Source: Euborellia annulipes
Taxonomy: Eukaryota; Arthropoda; Insecta; Dermaptera; Anisolabididae
Reading direction: 5' to 3'
Length of the DNA stretch: 64,000 nt
Assembly (NCBI GenBank): GCA_023213315.1
Contig: JAKCPI010005501.1
Coordinates: 1 to 64,000 of the forward strand
Shown here: positions 42,584-53,782 of the stretch, piece after piece
Layout: each line of letters opens with the position of its first letter
How positions within the stretch are numbered: position 1 is the stretch's first letter
Position numbers and translations under genes: made by a program
The notes under the pieces: generated by a model
What the model was told of the DNA's origin: nothing
Seen by the model: the letters and a program-made list of their open reading frames with translations, nothing else
Databases searched by the model: none

Positions 42584-42920
42584 ATGTAAAATTTATAAAG
42601 ACGGAAAAATATTTTTGAATTTTAATCAAAATAGTTGGAGCAAATTTTAAGAAAATCTGAAAACTGAAAAAGTGCTTCAGTAACGTTCTAGTACTCTTTG
42701 GCCGATTTTTTTCAAAAGCCTCGTGTCACGTCTTCAAACTCCAAGCTCTTTTCGTTCTTGAGATATTTTGTTCATAGACAGACAAACACACACACATACC
42801 ATGTTGCGAAAACCACTTTTTTTGGACTCAGGGGACTTCAAAACGTGTGTATATCCATCTCGACATCGAATTTTTGACATGATCGCAATACTCTCTCTCT
42901 ATATATAGTTAAGAGAAAAT
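42584..42920 (+). repeat. DINE-1-like element, 5'-deleted
   Basis: Begins at AGATGTAAAATTTATAAAGA and runs through AAACTGAAAAAGTGC and ACACACACATACC to a decayed 3' hairpin (CTCTCTCTATATATAG ... TTAAGAGAAAATA). The 5' hairpin is lost. Confidence 0.78.
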
Positions 42921-43599
42921 AAAAAGTTCACAAACTTTTCAAACACCCTGTATAAAATGAAATAATTTTTTTTTTTTTTTTAATAATTAAATTAGGAAAT
43001 TTTTACTAACTTTATAGAGTTTTATAATCGATAAATTTAAATTTGAATTAAAAAAAGCAAAAAAAATGAAGTTTTAATTTAGTCTTGAATTGAGAAGATA
43101 AAAAGAGAGTGAGAGCCTCTCAGGTTTTTTTTTTTTTTTCTAAAGCGGCGCTCTCATGAAAAATGCGAGATTAAAAGAGAGAGACAGAGAGAGGACCTTA
43201 TATATGACCATATATAGAAGTAATCGAGTGAGTATAGGTAGGAAAACATTAAAATTAAATTATTTAATCATGGGGGAATTATTTATTCATTAAAAAAAAA
43301 AATAAAAAATTATATTCTTTGCAATAAAATTAAATTCATATTAATCAATAAAAAAATAATAATAAAATCAAATTAATTCATTCATTCATAAACATAATTT
43401 TAATGACGTTGATGCTGAATAGTGCCTTATACGGCATTTAAATATAGGGCCTATGTAGTTACTGTAAATAACGAAATATTTTTTTTTTTCAAATTCGACG
43501 TTTCGGTTCTTCTTCAAGACCTAAAGTCAATTAATTTATTAATGAAATAGGGACTAAGTGCGGCATATAAAATGCCCTGGCTGGCGGCGTCTCAGGATA
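42921..43599. other. AT-rich spacer with GAAACGTC-type motif
   Basis: A minus-strand core TTGAAGA, AGAACC, GAAACGTCG lies at 43497-43523. The rest is AT runs and GA repeats (43100-43190). No gene. Confidence 0.4.
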
Positions 43600-43886
43600 T
43601 GACTAATGCCCAATCGCACCGCACAATTTAAGTATGACTTAAAATTAAGTATCAACAACCTGGCAACGTTGTAAATTTTAGTGATATTCTGGTGATTTAT
43701 TTTTAATTTAATAATTTTTTCTTTTTAATAATCATAAACTAAATTAAATACATATTGTTTATAAATATTAATTTCAGAAAAATGAGAAAATCAGAAACAA
43801 AATATTAATTTTCATGATTTTTGATTAATTAATAGCAATTTTATATATAGGCTACTATATATTTAAATATTAATAACGATCTGTCA

Positions 43887-44142
43887 CAGTGTTTTTCAAT
43901 CTGTGGGTCGGGACCCCTAGGGGTGGCGAAGCCCTACACGGAGGGTAGGCGGCAAAAGGAAAAAGGCAAAGTTCTACACGATAATAAAAACATAATTTCA
44001 TGGAGAAGGGAAATAGGTACCAAAATAGAGAAAATCATATAACTTACATAGTCTTTTGATTTACAATCTTTTTGTCGGTCATGAACCAAGAGAATCGCCA
44101 GAATTTTTCAACCTGTAAATTCAAAAAGATTGAAAAACACAG
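43887..44142. mobile_element. hAT-like MITE, ends CAGTGTTTTTCAATCT
   Basis: CAGTGTTTTTCAATCTGTGG at the left and AGATTGAAAAACACAG at the right are inverted. The left continuation GGGTCGGGACCCC is typical of hAT ends. The flanking 8-mers match poorly (ATCTGTCA, CTCTACTA), so the TSD has decayed or the border is misplaced. Confidence 0.7.
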
Positions 44143-44516
44143 CTCTACTAATATAAGACTGGAAAATTTCGTTTCAAAATTCCAACGGGAAGTTGGTCAG
44201 AGCGTGACAGACGGATGGACCGACAGGCCCTCCTCTAATATAATATAGATCATCCTCGAAAATATAGTTCATATTGTTCATGTTTTTTATAAGAAAAATC
44301 GAAATCGAATCCAAAAAATGTATTATTATTAGTTAATTAATATTATATTATCAATATTGTTTTTTAGCTTAAGTCATTGCTAAGCCCCCGAAATCGAGGG
44401 CTTAAATATTTGGGGGTTAAGTATAAAATTTAACAAACTTTCATTGTCATCCGTTGCTAACCACGTTCGTTGCTAAGATAACACGTTCTCTGATTGAAAA
44501 TAAAATAATGTTTCAA

Positions 44517-44605
44517 GACCCAAATGGCGTGAATAAAGATGCCAGGACCCCCAATATATATTTATTAATAAATAACAGTATCGTTTAAGTCTTATAATAT
44601 TAAAT
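44517..44605 (+). repeat. tRNA-SINE internal fragment
   Basis: AAATGGCGTGAATAAAGATG to AACAGTATCGTTTAAGTC corresponds to the middle of the SINE. Both head and tail are missing. Confidence 0.7.
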
Positions 44606-44772
44606 CACAAATAAATCAGCAGAATATCACTAAAATTTACAACGTTGCCATGTTGCTGATACTTTATTTTAAGTTATACTTAAATTGTGCGGTGCGATTG
44701 GGCATAAGAGTTGTCCAGATAATTGTATTTTAATTAATTTTGCACCATAATATAAAAATATGAAATAAAAAA

Positions 44773-45250
44773 TCTGGTGTGGCTGCTCGCACAGCATACA
44801 ACTTTCTCTTACCCTTCGGCAAAAGAAAGTTGTGTACTATGCGACCAGACACACCAGATTTTAAATAATTGATTTTTGAATTTTAATCAAAATCGTTGGA
44901 GCGAATTTTGAGAAAATCGAAAAAAGCTTAAAAACTACATCAGTAAAGTACTAGTAGTTTTTGGCCAATTTTGATTAAAAGCTTATTTTCAAGCCTCAGC
45001 TGGATGCCTAACATAAATATAAAATTTCATCTTCCTAGCTCAATTTTTTCATGCTTTAAATTGAACCCTGACACACAGACACACAGACAGACAGACCATG
45101 TCGCGAAAACCACTTTTTTGGATTCAGGGGACCTCAAAACGTGAAGATCCATCAAAATCTCGACATCGAATTTTTGACATGAATCCACTACTTTCTCTAT
45201 CTATATTAACATACGTATACATAAGGCTTATAGGTAATATAAGAGAAAGT
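44773..45250 (+). mobile_element. DINE-1-like element, internally deleted
   Basis: The 5' hairpin with a symmetrical CTTACCCTTCGGCAAAAG loop joins directly to TTAAATAATTGATTTTTGAA, skipping about 200 bp. The microsatellite is ACACAGACACACAGACAGAC and the 3' hairpin is expanded (45195-45250). Confidence 0.82.
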
Positions 45251-45254
45251 AAAA

Positions 45255-45335
45255 ATCGAGTGGAAAATAAATTTTAAGAGGGAGAGGAAGGAGAGGTAGG
45301 GCGAAAGAACTTTCTGAGGTCTGAAATATCATTTT
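45255..45335 (+). repeat. Diverged single unit of the 119-bp satellite
   Basis: AAATCGAGTGGAAAATAAAT and GAACTTTCTGAGGTCTG match the 18962-20538 satellite, but the palindrome is replaced by GAGGGAGAGGAAGGAG. A second diverged piece is at 45729-45840. These two pieces bracket a DINE-like copy, so one degenerate unit may have been split by it. Confidence 0.7.
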
Positions 45336-45696
45336 ACTTTCTCTTACCTCTATATATATATGTTAATATATATAGAGAGAGAAAGTATTGTGTGTAAAAT
45401 TCAAAAATCAATTATGTTTTAGATGCTCTTTCAAATGTATATTCTCGTTTTGCCCTCAAAATTGTTTGAAGCACACTTTACTCTTGTGCTTCATAGAGAA
45501 GATAGGAGAAATGGTTGCCATGGTAACAAAATATAAATATTTTCCCATGTTTATAAATTTGACATCTTAAATTCCAATATATTGGCGGAAACTAAATATA
45601 TGTCGACACAAAAAATCTGGTGTGACAAGCGCAGAACACAACTTTCGATTACCGAAGGTAAGAGAAAGTTGTGTGCTGTGCGCCAGTCACACCAGA
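45336..45696 (-). mobile_element. DINE-1-like element, microsatellite-less deletion form
   Basis: Both terminal hairpins are intact, but the 3' hairpin joins straight to TGTGTAAAATTCAAAAATCA, deleting the microsatellite half. It shares CACACTTTACTCTTGTGCTTC with 24740 and belongs to that subfamily. Confidence 0.85.
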
Positions 45697-46191
45697 TTTT
45701 TTCAATTATTTACAGCCTAGAGAAGCGTCATTTTAAACTTTATTAAAATCGAGTAAAAAATAAAAACGAATTAATTTTAGGGGGGGGGGGGCGAGAGCTG
45801 AAAAAACCTTTTGAAATGTCGAATTTTAGTAGGAGGAAGAGTTTTTATTTTTCATTTGATTAATATATTTTTCGTTAAGCGAGTTAGAACCTATTTTCCT
45901 ATGGGAGATTTGTGAACTCTTGATAAGGGGGGTCCTCTACCCCTAATGATAGCCTAAAACCACCCCCGGAAAATTCTCTACCCATTAAAAAAAATCTCCA
46001 TGAAAATTGGTCCAGTAGTTTCGGAGTCTATGCGTTACAAACAGACAGACTTTGTCTTTGTATAATACGTTTGTATAGATGCTTGATATGAAAATAATTA
46101 AACCAAGAGAAAGGTGAGTTTTTTTTTTTACAATTATTGATATTAAGTAAAAGTTATTACATCACTTAAAACGAGACCCTTAGAGCGTATG
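45697..46191. other. Satellite relic and retrotransposon-like tail
   Basis: 45729-45840 is a relic of the satellite unit with a G-run at 45781-45791. 46000-46080 (GGTCCAGTAGTTTCGGAGTC, CAAACAGACAGAC, TATAGAT) resembles a 3' tail of an RTE/CR1-like retrotransposon. No coding part. Confidence 0.5.
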
Positions 46192-46199
46192 CTCTAAGG

Positions 46200-46862
46200 C
46201 AGGGGTCTCCAAACTTTCCAGCCTTAGGGCCATACTGATTACTCCAGTAAGTTCCGGGGGCCAAAACCATATTATCATTGTTGCCGGTGGTTAAAAGTGA
46301 AATAGTCCACTGATGAAAAAAAGTCCGAAAAAGTACGCAACGTTTAAAAAAAGCTGCAAATCGGACTAAAGTCCGCAAAACGTAAAATTAGTCCACAACT
46401 ACAAACTATTGTCAGTGGAAAATCTCAATTACATAAATCTCATTAGTATTTCATATGTCATTATGCTTGTTATAAGTTATGTTTTTATTTAAAATGTATA
46501 AAATGTTAGTTGGATTCATTTCAATAATTTGTTAGTTATTATATACTGAAGTTAAATTTTCTGCATATTATACATGTCTTTACTCATTACAATTCTGTGT
46601 TTCTTTATCCAACTTATCACAAAAACAATGACAATAAGCCTACAACAATGTTATGAGTAGTTAGCCCATGACCATATCAATGTAGATGTCATATTAATAA
46701 TTATTCAACATAAAATTAGAATACTTCAGTAAACTAAATTTAATTTGCTATAAAAAATATGTTCTCTAAAAGAAGTTTTCAAGTTTGCTAGCTCTCCGCG
46801 GGCCGGACAAAATCTGTCCGCGGGCCGGATGTGGCCCGCGGGCCGTAGTTTGGAGGCCCCTG
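46200..46862. mobile_element. hAT MITE, TSD CTCTAAGG
   Basis: Exact TSD CTCTAAGG (46192-46199, 46863-46870). The ends CAGGGGTCTCCAAACT and AGTTTGGAGGCCCCTG are the classic hAT (Charlie/Tip100-like) type. The right subterminal zone repeats GCGGGCCGGA. No transposase. The 70-codon minus frame (46166-46378) lies across the left end and is not supported. Confidence 0.95.
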
Positions 46863-46870
46863 CTCTAAGG

Positions 46871-47195
46871 AAACAATATGATTTTAGATTAGTTGATCTT
46901 ACTTAAAAGCTTAATTAACCGGGTTTTTTTTTTTTTTTTTTTGTATAAAGGAACAAGAGTCGGCAGGTTAAGTAAGAAATAAGCCTGTCGAGGACGTTGC
47001 CCCCTGGGAGGACCCTAAAAAGAGACCTCCTCTGAATAAGTCAAATTCTTTAAGAGTTGGAGAGAAAAAAAATAAATAAAAGAAAGGCGAATTTGAAAAT
47101 ACAGATTTATACTGTACATAGTCCTACTAGTTGCGCCATCCGCCATAGGTGGTCTCCCCCACCCTCAGATTTAATAGTTGTTTTTCTTAAGGGGG
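46871..47195. other. Spacer, no gene
   Basis: T-run at 46925-46942; no repeat family assigned. Confidence 0.3.
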
Positions 47196-47802
47196 AACGG
47201 TACCGAAGGTGTTACGCATGTTTTTCCCTATAAGAGGGCGTAATGTGTCATAAAAAGTATGCCCAAAAAATATTCAATTAAAAATTTGCTAAGAGATGTC
47301 AGAATGGTAGCTAATAATATTTAATGCATTTGGTTGATTTTCATTGATCTTTTAACAATAAACACTTTATAAATATCATGTATCTTTTATAAAAGCATAA
47401 AAATATATAAATATAGACCAAAAGGGGATCTGCTGTTAGACTAGCCTGCCATCTATTGCAAGAATGCTGAACTAATTTGACAGTTGAATTTTAAATAAAT
47501 CATCTAAGCTTATTTTAAAAATTTCTTAATTAATATGTGATTAATAACAATAAATTCATTTTTAAATTAAAAAAAATTAAAGATTATTGGGACGGATTGT
47601 TTTTTTTTTGTATTTGCTTGATAACAAAAAAATAAATTACGATTATTTTTTTATAAGTCATTAAAAATATTATAGCTCGATGTACCAATAATCTCTTATG
47701 AATTTAATTCATTAAAAAAAAAAACCGCATTGAAAAATTCCTTATAATAGTCATGTTTTTTTTTAAAGTACGTTTAGACGTCGCTCCTGAACCCCCCCTT
47801 AA
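47196..47802 (+). mobile_element. Family M repeat, full copy
   Basis: It begins AAGGGGGAACGGTACCGAAG and ends CGCTCCTGAACCCCCCCTT. The inner part of the start (CTCGGGAGCG in sister copies) complements this end. The body carries GGTGTTACGCATGTTTTTCC and TTTAATGCATTTGGTTGATT in all four copies. Superfamily uncertain; the 7586 copy has an 8-bp TSD. Confidence 0.7.
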
Positions 47803-48418
47803 ATAGTGATCACACACCCGGTTTTTGGTTGGATATAATTGGTTTAGAAAGAATTTTAAAAAAAAAAGCTATAGGCAACAAAGTTGCAAAAGTTTCCGAC
47901 TTTTAGCCCAGAGGGTTCCTCTGAGCAATCCGTAAATTATTTGCCGCTCTCTGGGGGCCGATTAACTTCTTTAACTCCTTATACTATTAGAAACTAAATA
48001 TAAAAGATATCTCAACATAAAAAATATGGACTGACAGCACATCACACAACTTTCGAATACCCCCCCCCCCCTATTTATTTATTTGTATTTGATTGGTTTT
48101 GTTTTTATATATGAGATGAATAAGCGCTTTAATCATCTAACATAGAAAAAAGTCATTTTAGTTGTAATCAAGATCTTTTTTTTGTTTTGTCTTCATCTCA
48201 GGTGTATAGAAATTAATTAATTTTTTTTTTTTTTTACTAAATTAATGTGTCACTTGTGTCTCTGCGTTGAGAAACGAAATGACAATGAATCACGATGTGA
48301 TGACACATTAATTTACTATTAAAACACACACACACACACACACACACATCTCCAATTTTTTTTTTTAATAAATACTAAAATTAAAATGTGGGTGCCGACT
48401 CTGATAGATCGAAATTAA
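47803..48418. other. Spacer with C-run and CA microsatellite
   Basis: C-run at 48061-48071, CA run at 48325-48348. A stray CCCGGTTTTTGGTTGG-like block at 47817 resembles the flank of 28141. No gene. Confidence 0.35.
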
Positions 48419-49010
48419 GAGGGCTCGGGAGCGAAGGTGTTACGCATGTTTTTCCCGCTAAGATGGCGTTGTGTATCATTAAAAGTACGCCCAAAAAATC
48501 AAGTAATTCAAAAATTTGTCAAGAGATGTCAGAATGGTAGCTAATAATATTTAATGCATTTGGTTGATTTTCATTGATCTTTAAACAATAAATACTTTGT
48601 AAATGTTATTATATATTATGTATCTTTTATAAAAGCATAAAAATATATAAATATAGGCCAGATATAGGCTAATACTATATCGGCTGTTAGACTGGCCTGC
48701 TATCTATTGCAAGAATGCTGAACTAATTTGACATTTGATTTTTAAATAAATCATCTAAGCTTATTTTAACAATTTCTCAATTAATATGTGATTAATAATA
48801 ACAATAAATTCATTTTTAAATTTAAAAAAAAAATTAAAGATTCTTGGGACAGATTGTTTTTTTGTATTTGCTTGATAACAAAAAAATTAATTACGATAAT
48901 TTTTTAATAAGTCATTAAAAAAATTATAGCTCGATGTCCCAATAATCTCTTAAGAATTTAATTCATTAAAAAAAAAACCGCATTGAAAAATTCAAGTATT
49001 TTTTAAAGTA
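48419..49010 (+). mobile_element. Family M repeat, second long copy
   Basis: Starts AGAGGGCTCGGGAGCGAAGG and parallels 47196 to AAAACCGCATTGAAAAATTC (about 48976), but lacks the terminal CGCTCC end. The two copies lie in tandem orientation about 0.6 kb apart, so one may be a segmental duplicate. Confidence 0.7.
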
Positions 49011-49502
49011 CCTTAATTTAATTCTCTTTATGAAGCACTCTGCGTAAAGTAGGCCTATAATATTTCATTAATAAAAACTTGAAACATATCACCTAGTATG
49101 TCATTTAGTAGAATGTTTCAACTAGAGCCTACGGTCGACAGTTTATTCAAATCATTCTTCTAACACGAGTTTAAGACAATACTCGCCCTACAAGGTACAC
49201 GAAAAGAGCGACTAGTTGGAAATTTTATATTCAATTTAGGTACGAGGTAACATGAAACTTTAAATAAATTCGTAATAATAGAAAAATTTGCTAGATTATA
49301 TATAATACATACTCCTTTTATATAAAAGGTAAAAAAAAAAAATTATAATCAATTGGCTGATGCAATTTTGATGTTAATATAAAAAGCACATGCTAATATC
49401 ATGGAAGAGACAAAAGAAAAGAAACAAATACATGTAATTAAATACGTAGACTAGATAACCTCTACACTTGAACGATAATACGGATTGATTGAAAAAAAAA
49501 AA
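49011..49502. other. Unassigned sequence
   Basis: No gene. Around 49190-49270 a few blocks (CACGAAAAGAGCGACTAGTT, AAATTTTATATTCAATTTAG) look like very old DINE-like sequence. Confidence 0.35.
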
Positions 49503-49752
49503 TCTGGTGGGACTGGTCGCACTAGATTTTTTGTGTCGAGATATGTTTAGTTTCCACCGTTATCAGATGTAAAATTTATAAGTATGGGAAAATATTTTTA
49601 TTTTGTTACCATGGCAACCATTTATCCTATCTTCTCTATGAAATACAAGAATAATGTGCTTCAAATAATTTTGAGAGCGAAATGAGAATATACATTTGAA
49701 AGAGTATCTAAAAAAATAATTGATTTTTGAATTTTAATCAAAATCGTTGGGC
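49503..49752 (+). repeat. DINE-1-like 5' half, short hairpin
   Basis: TCTGGTGGGACTGGTCGCAC joins directly to ACTAGATTTTTTGTGTCGAG, so the hairpin has lost its loop including the 13-bp subterminal repeat. The body continues to AATCAAAATCGTTGGGC and stops. Useful as a natural loop-deletion copy. Confidence 0.75.
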
Positions 49753-49885
49753 TAATCTTTGAGGCTCCTATTTTTAATATTTTTAGAGGAATAAGAATAA
49801 ATTTAGGGGCCGATATCCTTTCTTTTTCGTTAGTGGTTTTAAGTTTATGAATTGAAAAATATTTCCATAATGAACCAAATATAAA

Positions 49886-50060
49886 ATGGCTTAAATAAAA
49901 ATGCCTGGACCCTAATATATATAAATTCATAAATTCATAAATAACGGTTATCGTAAATGTCTTATATGGCCTGAGCTGCCGAAAAGACAGTGTGAATGTG
50001 TGTGTGAGTGTGAGTGTGAATGAGAAAAAAGTGTGAATGTTTAAAAAAAAAAAAAAAAAA
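49886..50060 (+). mobile_element. tRNA-SINE, head-truncated, TSD AACCAAATATAAA
   Basis: Begins at ATGGCTTAAATAAAAATGCC and has an intact tail and poly(A) of about 18. Exact 13-bp TSD (49873-49885, 50061-50073). Same truncation zone as 34005 and 18419, pointing to a preferred reverse-transcription stop. Confidence 0.93.
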
Positions 50061-50073
50061 AACCAAATATAAA

Positions 50074-50509
50074 TGAATAAATAAACCTTTTTTAGGAAAT
50101 TAAAAAAGATACCGAAGTATTTAAATTTCGATCTGTTAAAAGTATCGTAATAAATTAATATTTTTAAAAACTATTTTCCGAAATTATTTTCATAATTTTA
50201 ACATTATTAACTTTTTCTTTAATTATTTTCTATCTATTATCTCACCCCATAGCTCTTGGATTAAATATAAAAATTAAATCGAATTAAAAGATAAACCCCC
50301 GCTGTAACCAAAGTCGATGAGTGAACTAGTGATTATTGTCTACTTCTAGTAAACGGAACCCATTTAATTCTAAATCATCCCGGGAGGGAAAGAAACTACT
50401 GGTCGAGTAAATCAATAAGATTTTTCTTTCAAGGCATACGTTTTAAATAAACTATTTGATTTAATGGTTCAAATTTATTAGAGAAATTAGTTAAATTTAT
50501 GAGAAATGA
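50074..50509. other. Unassigned AT-rich sequence
   Basis: No gene and no recognised repeat. Confidence 0.3.
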
Positions 50510-50690
50510 CAAGAATGAAAAGAGCTAGGAGGTTGAAATTTTATATTTGAGTTAGGTATCCCCCTGGGACGTGACACGAAGCAAAATTAGCCAAAGAGTG
50601 CTAATACTTTACTGATGTAATTTTTCAGTTTTTTTTTTATTTTCTCAAAATTCGCTCCAAACGATTTTTTTTTAATTCATAAATCCATTA
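50510..50690 (-). repeat. DINE-1-like internal fragment
   Basis: AATGAAAAGAGCTAGGAGGT to TTCGCTCCAAACGATTTTTT is the centre of the element; both ends are missing. The CCCCCTGGGACGTGACACGA variant places it with the 1-670 and 27480 subfamily. Confidence 0.75.
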
Positions 50691-50705
50691 GGCCTATTTG
50701 TTTGA

Positions 50706-51165
50706 TGTTCAAAGGGCGGATCCAGAGGTGTTTCTCGGGGGGGGGGGTAATCTGGTGTGACTCGTCGCACAGCACCAGGGGCGTATATAGAAATTTTTTT
50801 TCGGGGGGGGGGCCTGTTCTCTTCCCTTGTTTTTCGCGGAACCAAAAAATTTTTTGATGTGCCGTCCGCAGAACGAAAAAATTTTTGAAATTTTTCCAGT
50901 CCGTCAAATTATTTTACCTTTTTTTTAGAGACCCAAAATTTTTCCCGCTCGCGGAATCAAAAATTTTTTCGTGTGCCGTTCGCTCTTTTGCGGAACCTCG
51001 TATTTTCGTCAGAATATAAATACAAATCTGATTTTTAAGTATTGATTTTTCAAATTTTACGTTGAAAATATTTTTTTTTTCTAAAAATAAAAAGGTATTT
51101 TTTCAAATCTCGGGGGGGGGGGGGGTAATTACCCCTTTACCCCCCCCCTTGTATCCGCCCTTGCC
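50706..51165 (+). mobile_element. CAAGGGCGGAT-type element with hAT insert
   Basis: The ends CAAAGGGCGGATCCAGAGG (50708) and CCTTGTATCCGCCCTTG (to 51163) are inverted repeats. It carries the AATCTGGTGTGACTCGTCGC module at 50750 and a G-run/C-run pair near 51110-51145. It is interrupted at about 50776 by a CAGGGGCGTATATAG hAT copy whose right end I cannot place. Sister sequences: 1907-2105, 26036-26585 and the lone end at 63535-63575. Confidence 0.65.
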
Positions 51166-51826
51166 AGGGTCCCGGTTGTTTTATTTTTTAGCGAGGTTAT
51201 AATTTTGATACCAAAACTCAATAATTTTATGTTTATTTTTTTATCAAAGAGAAATTTTCAATTTTGAGAGGATCTCTCCCGTTTCCGCCACTGCACTTAA
51301 TTCCAAAGATAAAACGGTGACCGATAATCAAGAGAGAAAAGAAAGTCTTATGTGTTGGAAAGCGGCTGACTGACTGACTGAGAGCAACGGTTTCTTAGAA
51401 GATCAGCTGCTGGTGCTACTGGTCCAGCAAGTGAGATGAAAAGAGATCCCCGAGGAGGGGTGGGGGGGGGAGGAGAGATTAATATCTAACAAATCGTTCG
51501 TTTTACAATAATAATCTTGCTTCAGGCTTCAAATTCAAACGCTCACTCACTTTGCATGTTTTTTTTTAACACTATATCGACTACGAGTTGTCTAAGCTTA
51601 GACCGCATTTCTTCTATATTCTAATATCGCATAAATTTGAGAGAATACTATTACACGAAGATATCAATAGAAGGAAAATTTTTATTTTTTATGATTTGCG
51701 ATATTTAATCTAATGTTTAATTAATTTTTTTTTTTCTATTTTTAATTAAATTAGATACCATTTTTTTTTAATTGCGGCATTTAAATATTAATTATAATTA
51801 AATTCTATACTATAATTATATATACT
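51166..51826. other. Unassigned sequence
   Basis: No gene. G-run region at 51457-51478 and T-runs later. CTGACTGACTGACTGAG at 51367. Confidence 0.3.
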
Positions 51827-52180
51827 AGCCGCGGCGCCCCCCGCCAGCTGGCTCGGGCCCGCCTTCACCTTTTCTCAATTATGAAAAAAAAAATTATCAC
51901 TACTATCCCAATCCAGTGCCTGCTTGAGAATTTGTTTACATTCATGGAATACACAAATTGAAAAGAATACATAAATATTTCTCTATACATTTCCTATGGG
52001 AGAAATCATGACTTTAGGAATTAATAACTCAAAAAGTTATAGGAATTTCGGGATGAAAATAATTTTCCTCTAATTCCTAAGCATAAAAAATTTCATTTCA
52101 AAATTCCAAAGGGAAGTTGCCCAAATAGAGCGTGACGGACAGACAGACGGACATTAGCGAATTATATAAATATATATATT
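51827..52180 (+). repeat. GC-headed repeat, nearly complete
   Basis: Head ACTAGCCGCGGCGCCCCCCG with an internal deletion, then the same body blocks as 32485, ending GACGGACATTAGCGAATTAT and ATAAATATATATA. The head is shorter than at 32485. Confidence 0.7.
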
Positions 52181-52341
52181 TTTTTTTTTTATTATTATCA
52201 ACATTATTTATATTTGCGGTATTTAAATATTAAGAAATTTGTACCTTTAATTTTTTTTTTTTTTTTTTTTTGTTCATTTTTTTAGTCTTAAAACCAAGAT
52301 ATATTTAACAAGACTGTGAGTGTTTTTTATGGCCAAAGATC

Positions 52342-52442
52342 CCATGGCCCCCGGGAATCGAACCCAGGATTTCCGCCTTTCCGGGGCATAGGCGTGCTGT
52401 CCTATGCACCGGAGATCCTGGGTTCGACTCCCGGGGGCCATG
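52342..52442. repeat. Palindrome of inverted tRNA 3' halves
   Basis: The right arm (52414-52442) contains ATCCTGGGTTCGACTCCCGG, the T-arm and B box of a tRNA. The left arm (52342-52370) is its inverted complement with an ATCGAACCC core. The arms are about 29 bp and the spacer about 43 bp. Not a functional tRNA: D and anticodon arms are absent. Confidence 0.75.
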
Positions 52443-52584
52443 GGATATTTGGCCTCACCAATAAACAACTCACATGTCTTGTTGAATATATCTATGACTT
52501 GTTAAGTCCGAATCGAGGTATTTTGAATACTATTATCTTATTCAAATATATAGGTCTCGAAAGATATTTAGTTAAAACAAGGAG

Positions 52585-52740
52585 ACGTGGTTCGGATCCC
52601 AAACGGTCCTATGATTATTTATTTAAATCATTTGGATACCAGATAAATAATATGTGCCTGGACCCTCTCTACATATATCGATGTAAATAATGAGAATCGT
52701 TAAAATCTATAAAGATGCCGAAAAGACTAAAAAAAAGCCA
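52585..52740 (+). repeat. tRNA-SINE, degenerate copy
   Basis: GGTTCGGATCCCAAACGGTC (B box) followed by ATCATTTGGATACCAGATAA, GTGCCTGGACCC and a decayed GCCGAAAAGACT end with an A-run. Older than the other copies. Confidence 0.7.
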
Positions 52741-53153
52741 TTTTTCACCAGCATTTAGTCGAAATTTTCTTTTAAATAAATTAGTTGATACCGAATTTGT
52801 ATAAATAAATAAGACAAGCCTTAAATTAATACATCAACATTTTTCTATGTAATTTATCTATAGCGTGGATGGGCTGCCACGAGTTACCCGAGCTAAACTG
52901 ACTTTCTTCAACATAAATATATCATTTTTTTTTTTTTTTTTTTTTTTTTGTTATTAAAAATAATTTAAACATTCCTCTCCCTGATGAGGCGTTGAGTCTC
53001 CCGAAACGTTGACTATATAATGGAATAAATTTGGCCTGAAAATACCTCCAGCGTTATCATTTATCGATCAACTATCTACACCAGGCTTTCCCAATCATAA
53101 TTACTCCAATTAAAGAATTTTAAATGGGAATCTAAATTCGCCTTATTCTTTTT
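52741..53153. other. Spacer with hammerhead-like core
   Basis: 52990-53020 reads CTGATGA, GGCGTTGAGTCTCCC, GAAACGTTGAC, with the conserved core but poor helix I. 53034-53070 shares GGCCTGAAAATACCTC and CGTTATCATTTATCG with 31110. Long T-run at 52925-52950. No gene. Confidence 0.45.
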
Positions 53154-53782
53154 ACTTTCTCTTACCTCTATATGTGAAATATATAGAGAGAGAAAGTATT
53201 GCGATCATGTCAATTGATTTTGATGGATATACATGTTTTGAGGTCCCCTGAGTCCAAAAAAGTGGGTCCCGGTCGTGTGTGTGTGTGTGTGTAACGATTT
53301 TTAGCATGAAGGAATTGAGCTACCCGATCGAAATTTTATATTTAAGTTAGGTACCCCCCCCCCCGGACACTTAAAAAATAAGCTTTTGAAAAAAATTGGC
53401 CAAAAAGTACTAGTACTTTACTGATGTACTTTTTTAGTTTTTTTTCGATTTTCTCAAAATTCGCTCCACCAAAATTGTGTAAAATTCAAAAATCAATTAT
53501 TTTTTAGATGCTCTTTAAAATGTAAATTGACATTTTGTTCTTAAAGTGTTTTGAAGCACACTTTACTCTTGTACTTTATAGAAAAAAGTAAAGATTAATA
53601 ACAGCCACTTCATCTTTTCAGTTTTTCTTTTCCGATTTTCTTAAAATTCGCTCCAACAAATTTTTTAGATAATCTTTAAAAAGAATATCAGTGAACTTTT
53701 TCGTGAAAATTGTTTGAAGTACACAGTTTACTGATGTAGTGGTTTAAGAGAAAGTTATATATTGTGCGCCAGTCACACCAGA
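53154..53782 (-). mobile_element. DINE-1-like element, old copy
   Basis: Both ends are recognisable (CTTTCTCTTACCTC ... GAGAGAAAGTATTGCG; CACACCAGA at 53782) but the 5' hairpin has lost one arm. GT run at 53275-53291. Many substitutions. Confidence 0.78.

Larger units (their letters stand above)
43600..44712. mobile_element. Foldback with roughly 115-bp inverted arms
   Basis: ATGCCCAATCGCACCGCACA (43597) and its near-exact inverted copy ending at 44706 begin arms that stay alignable through TTGTAAATTTTAGTGATATT. Between them are a hAT-like MITE (43887-44142), a tail of the GC-headed repeat (44165-44250) and a SINE fragment (44517-44605). The true element may originally have been only a few hundred base pairs. 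Confidence 0.7.

Noticed and set aside
46166..46378. 70-codon minus frame considered as hAT transposase
   Set aside because: It lies over the terminal repeat and has no hAT dimerisation or catalytic motif.
52414..52442. Possible functional tRNA
   Set aside because: Only the T-arm half is present and it is mirrored by its own complement; D and anticodon arms are missing.
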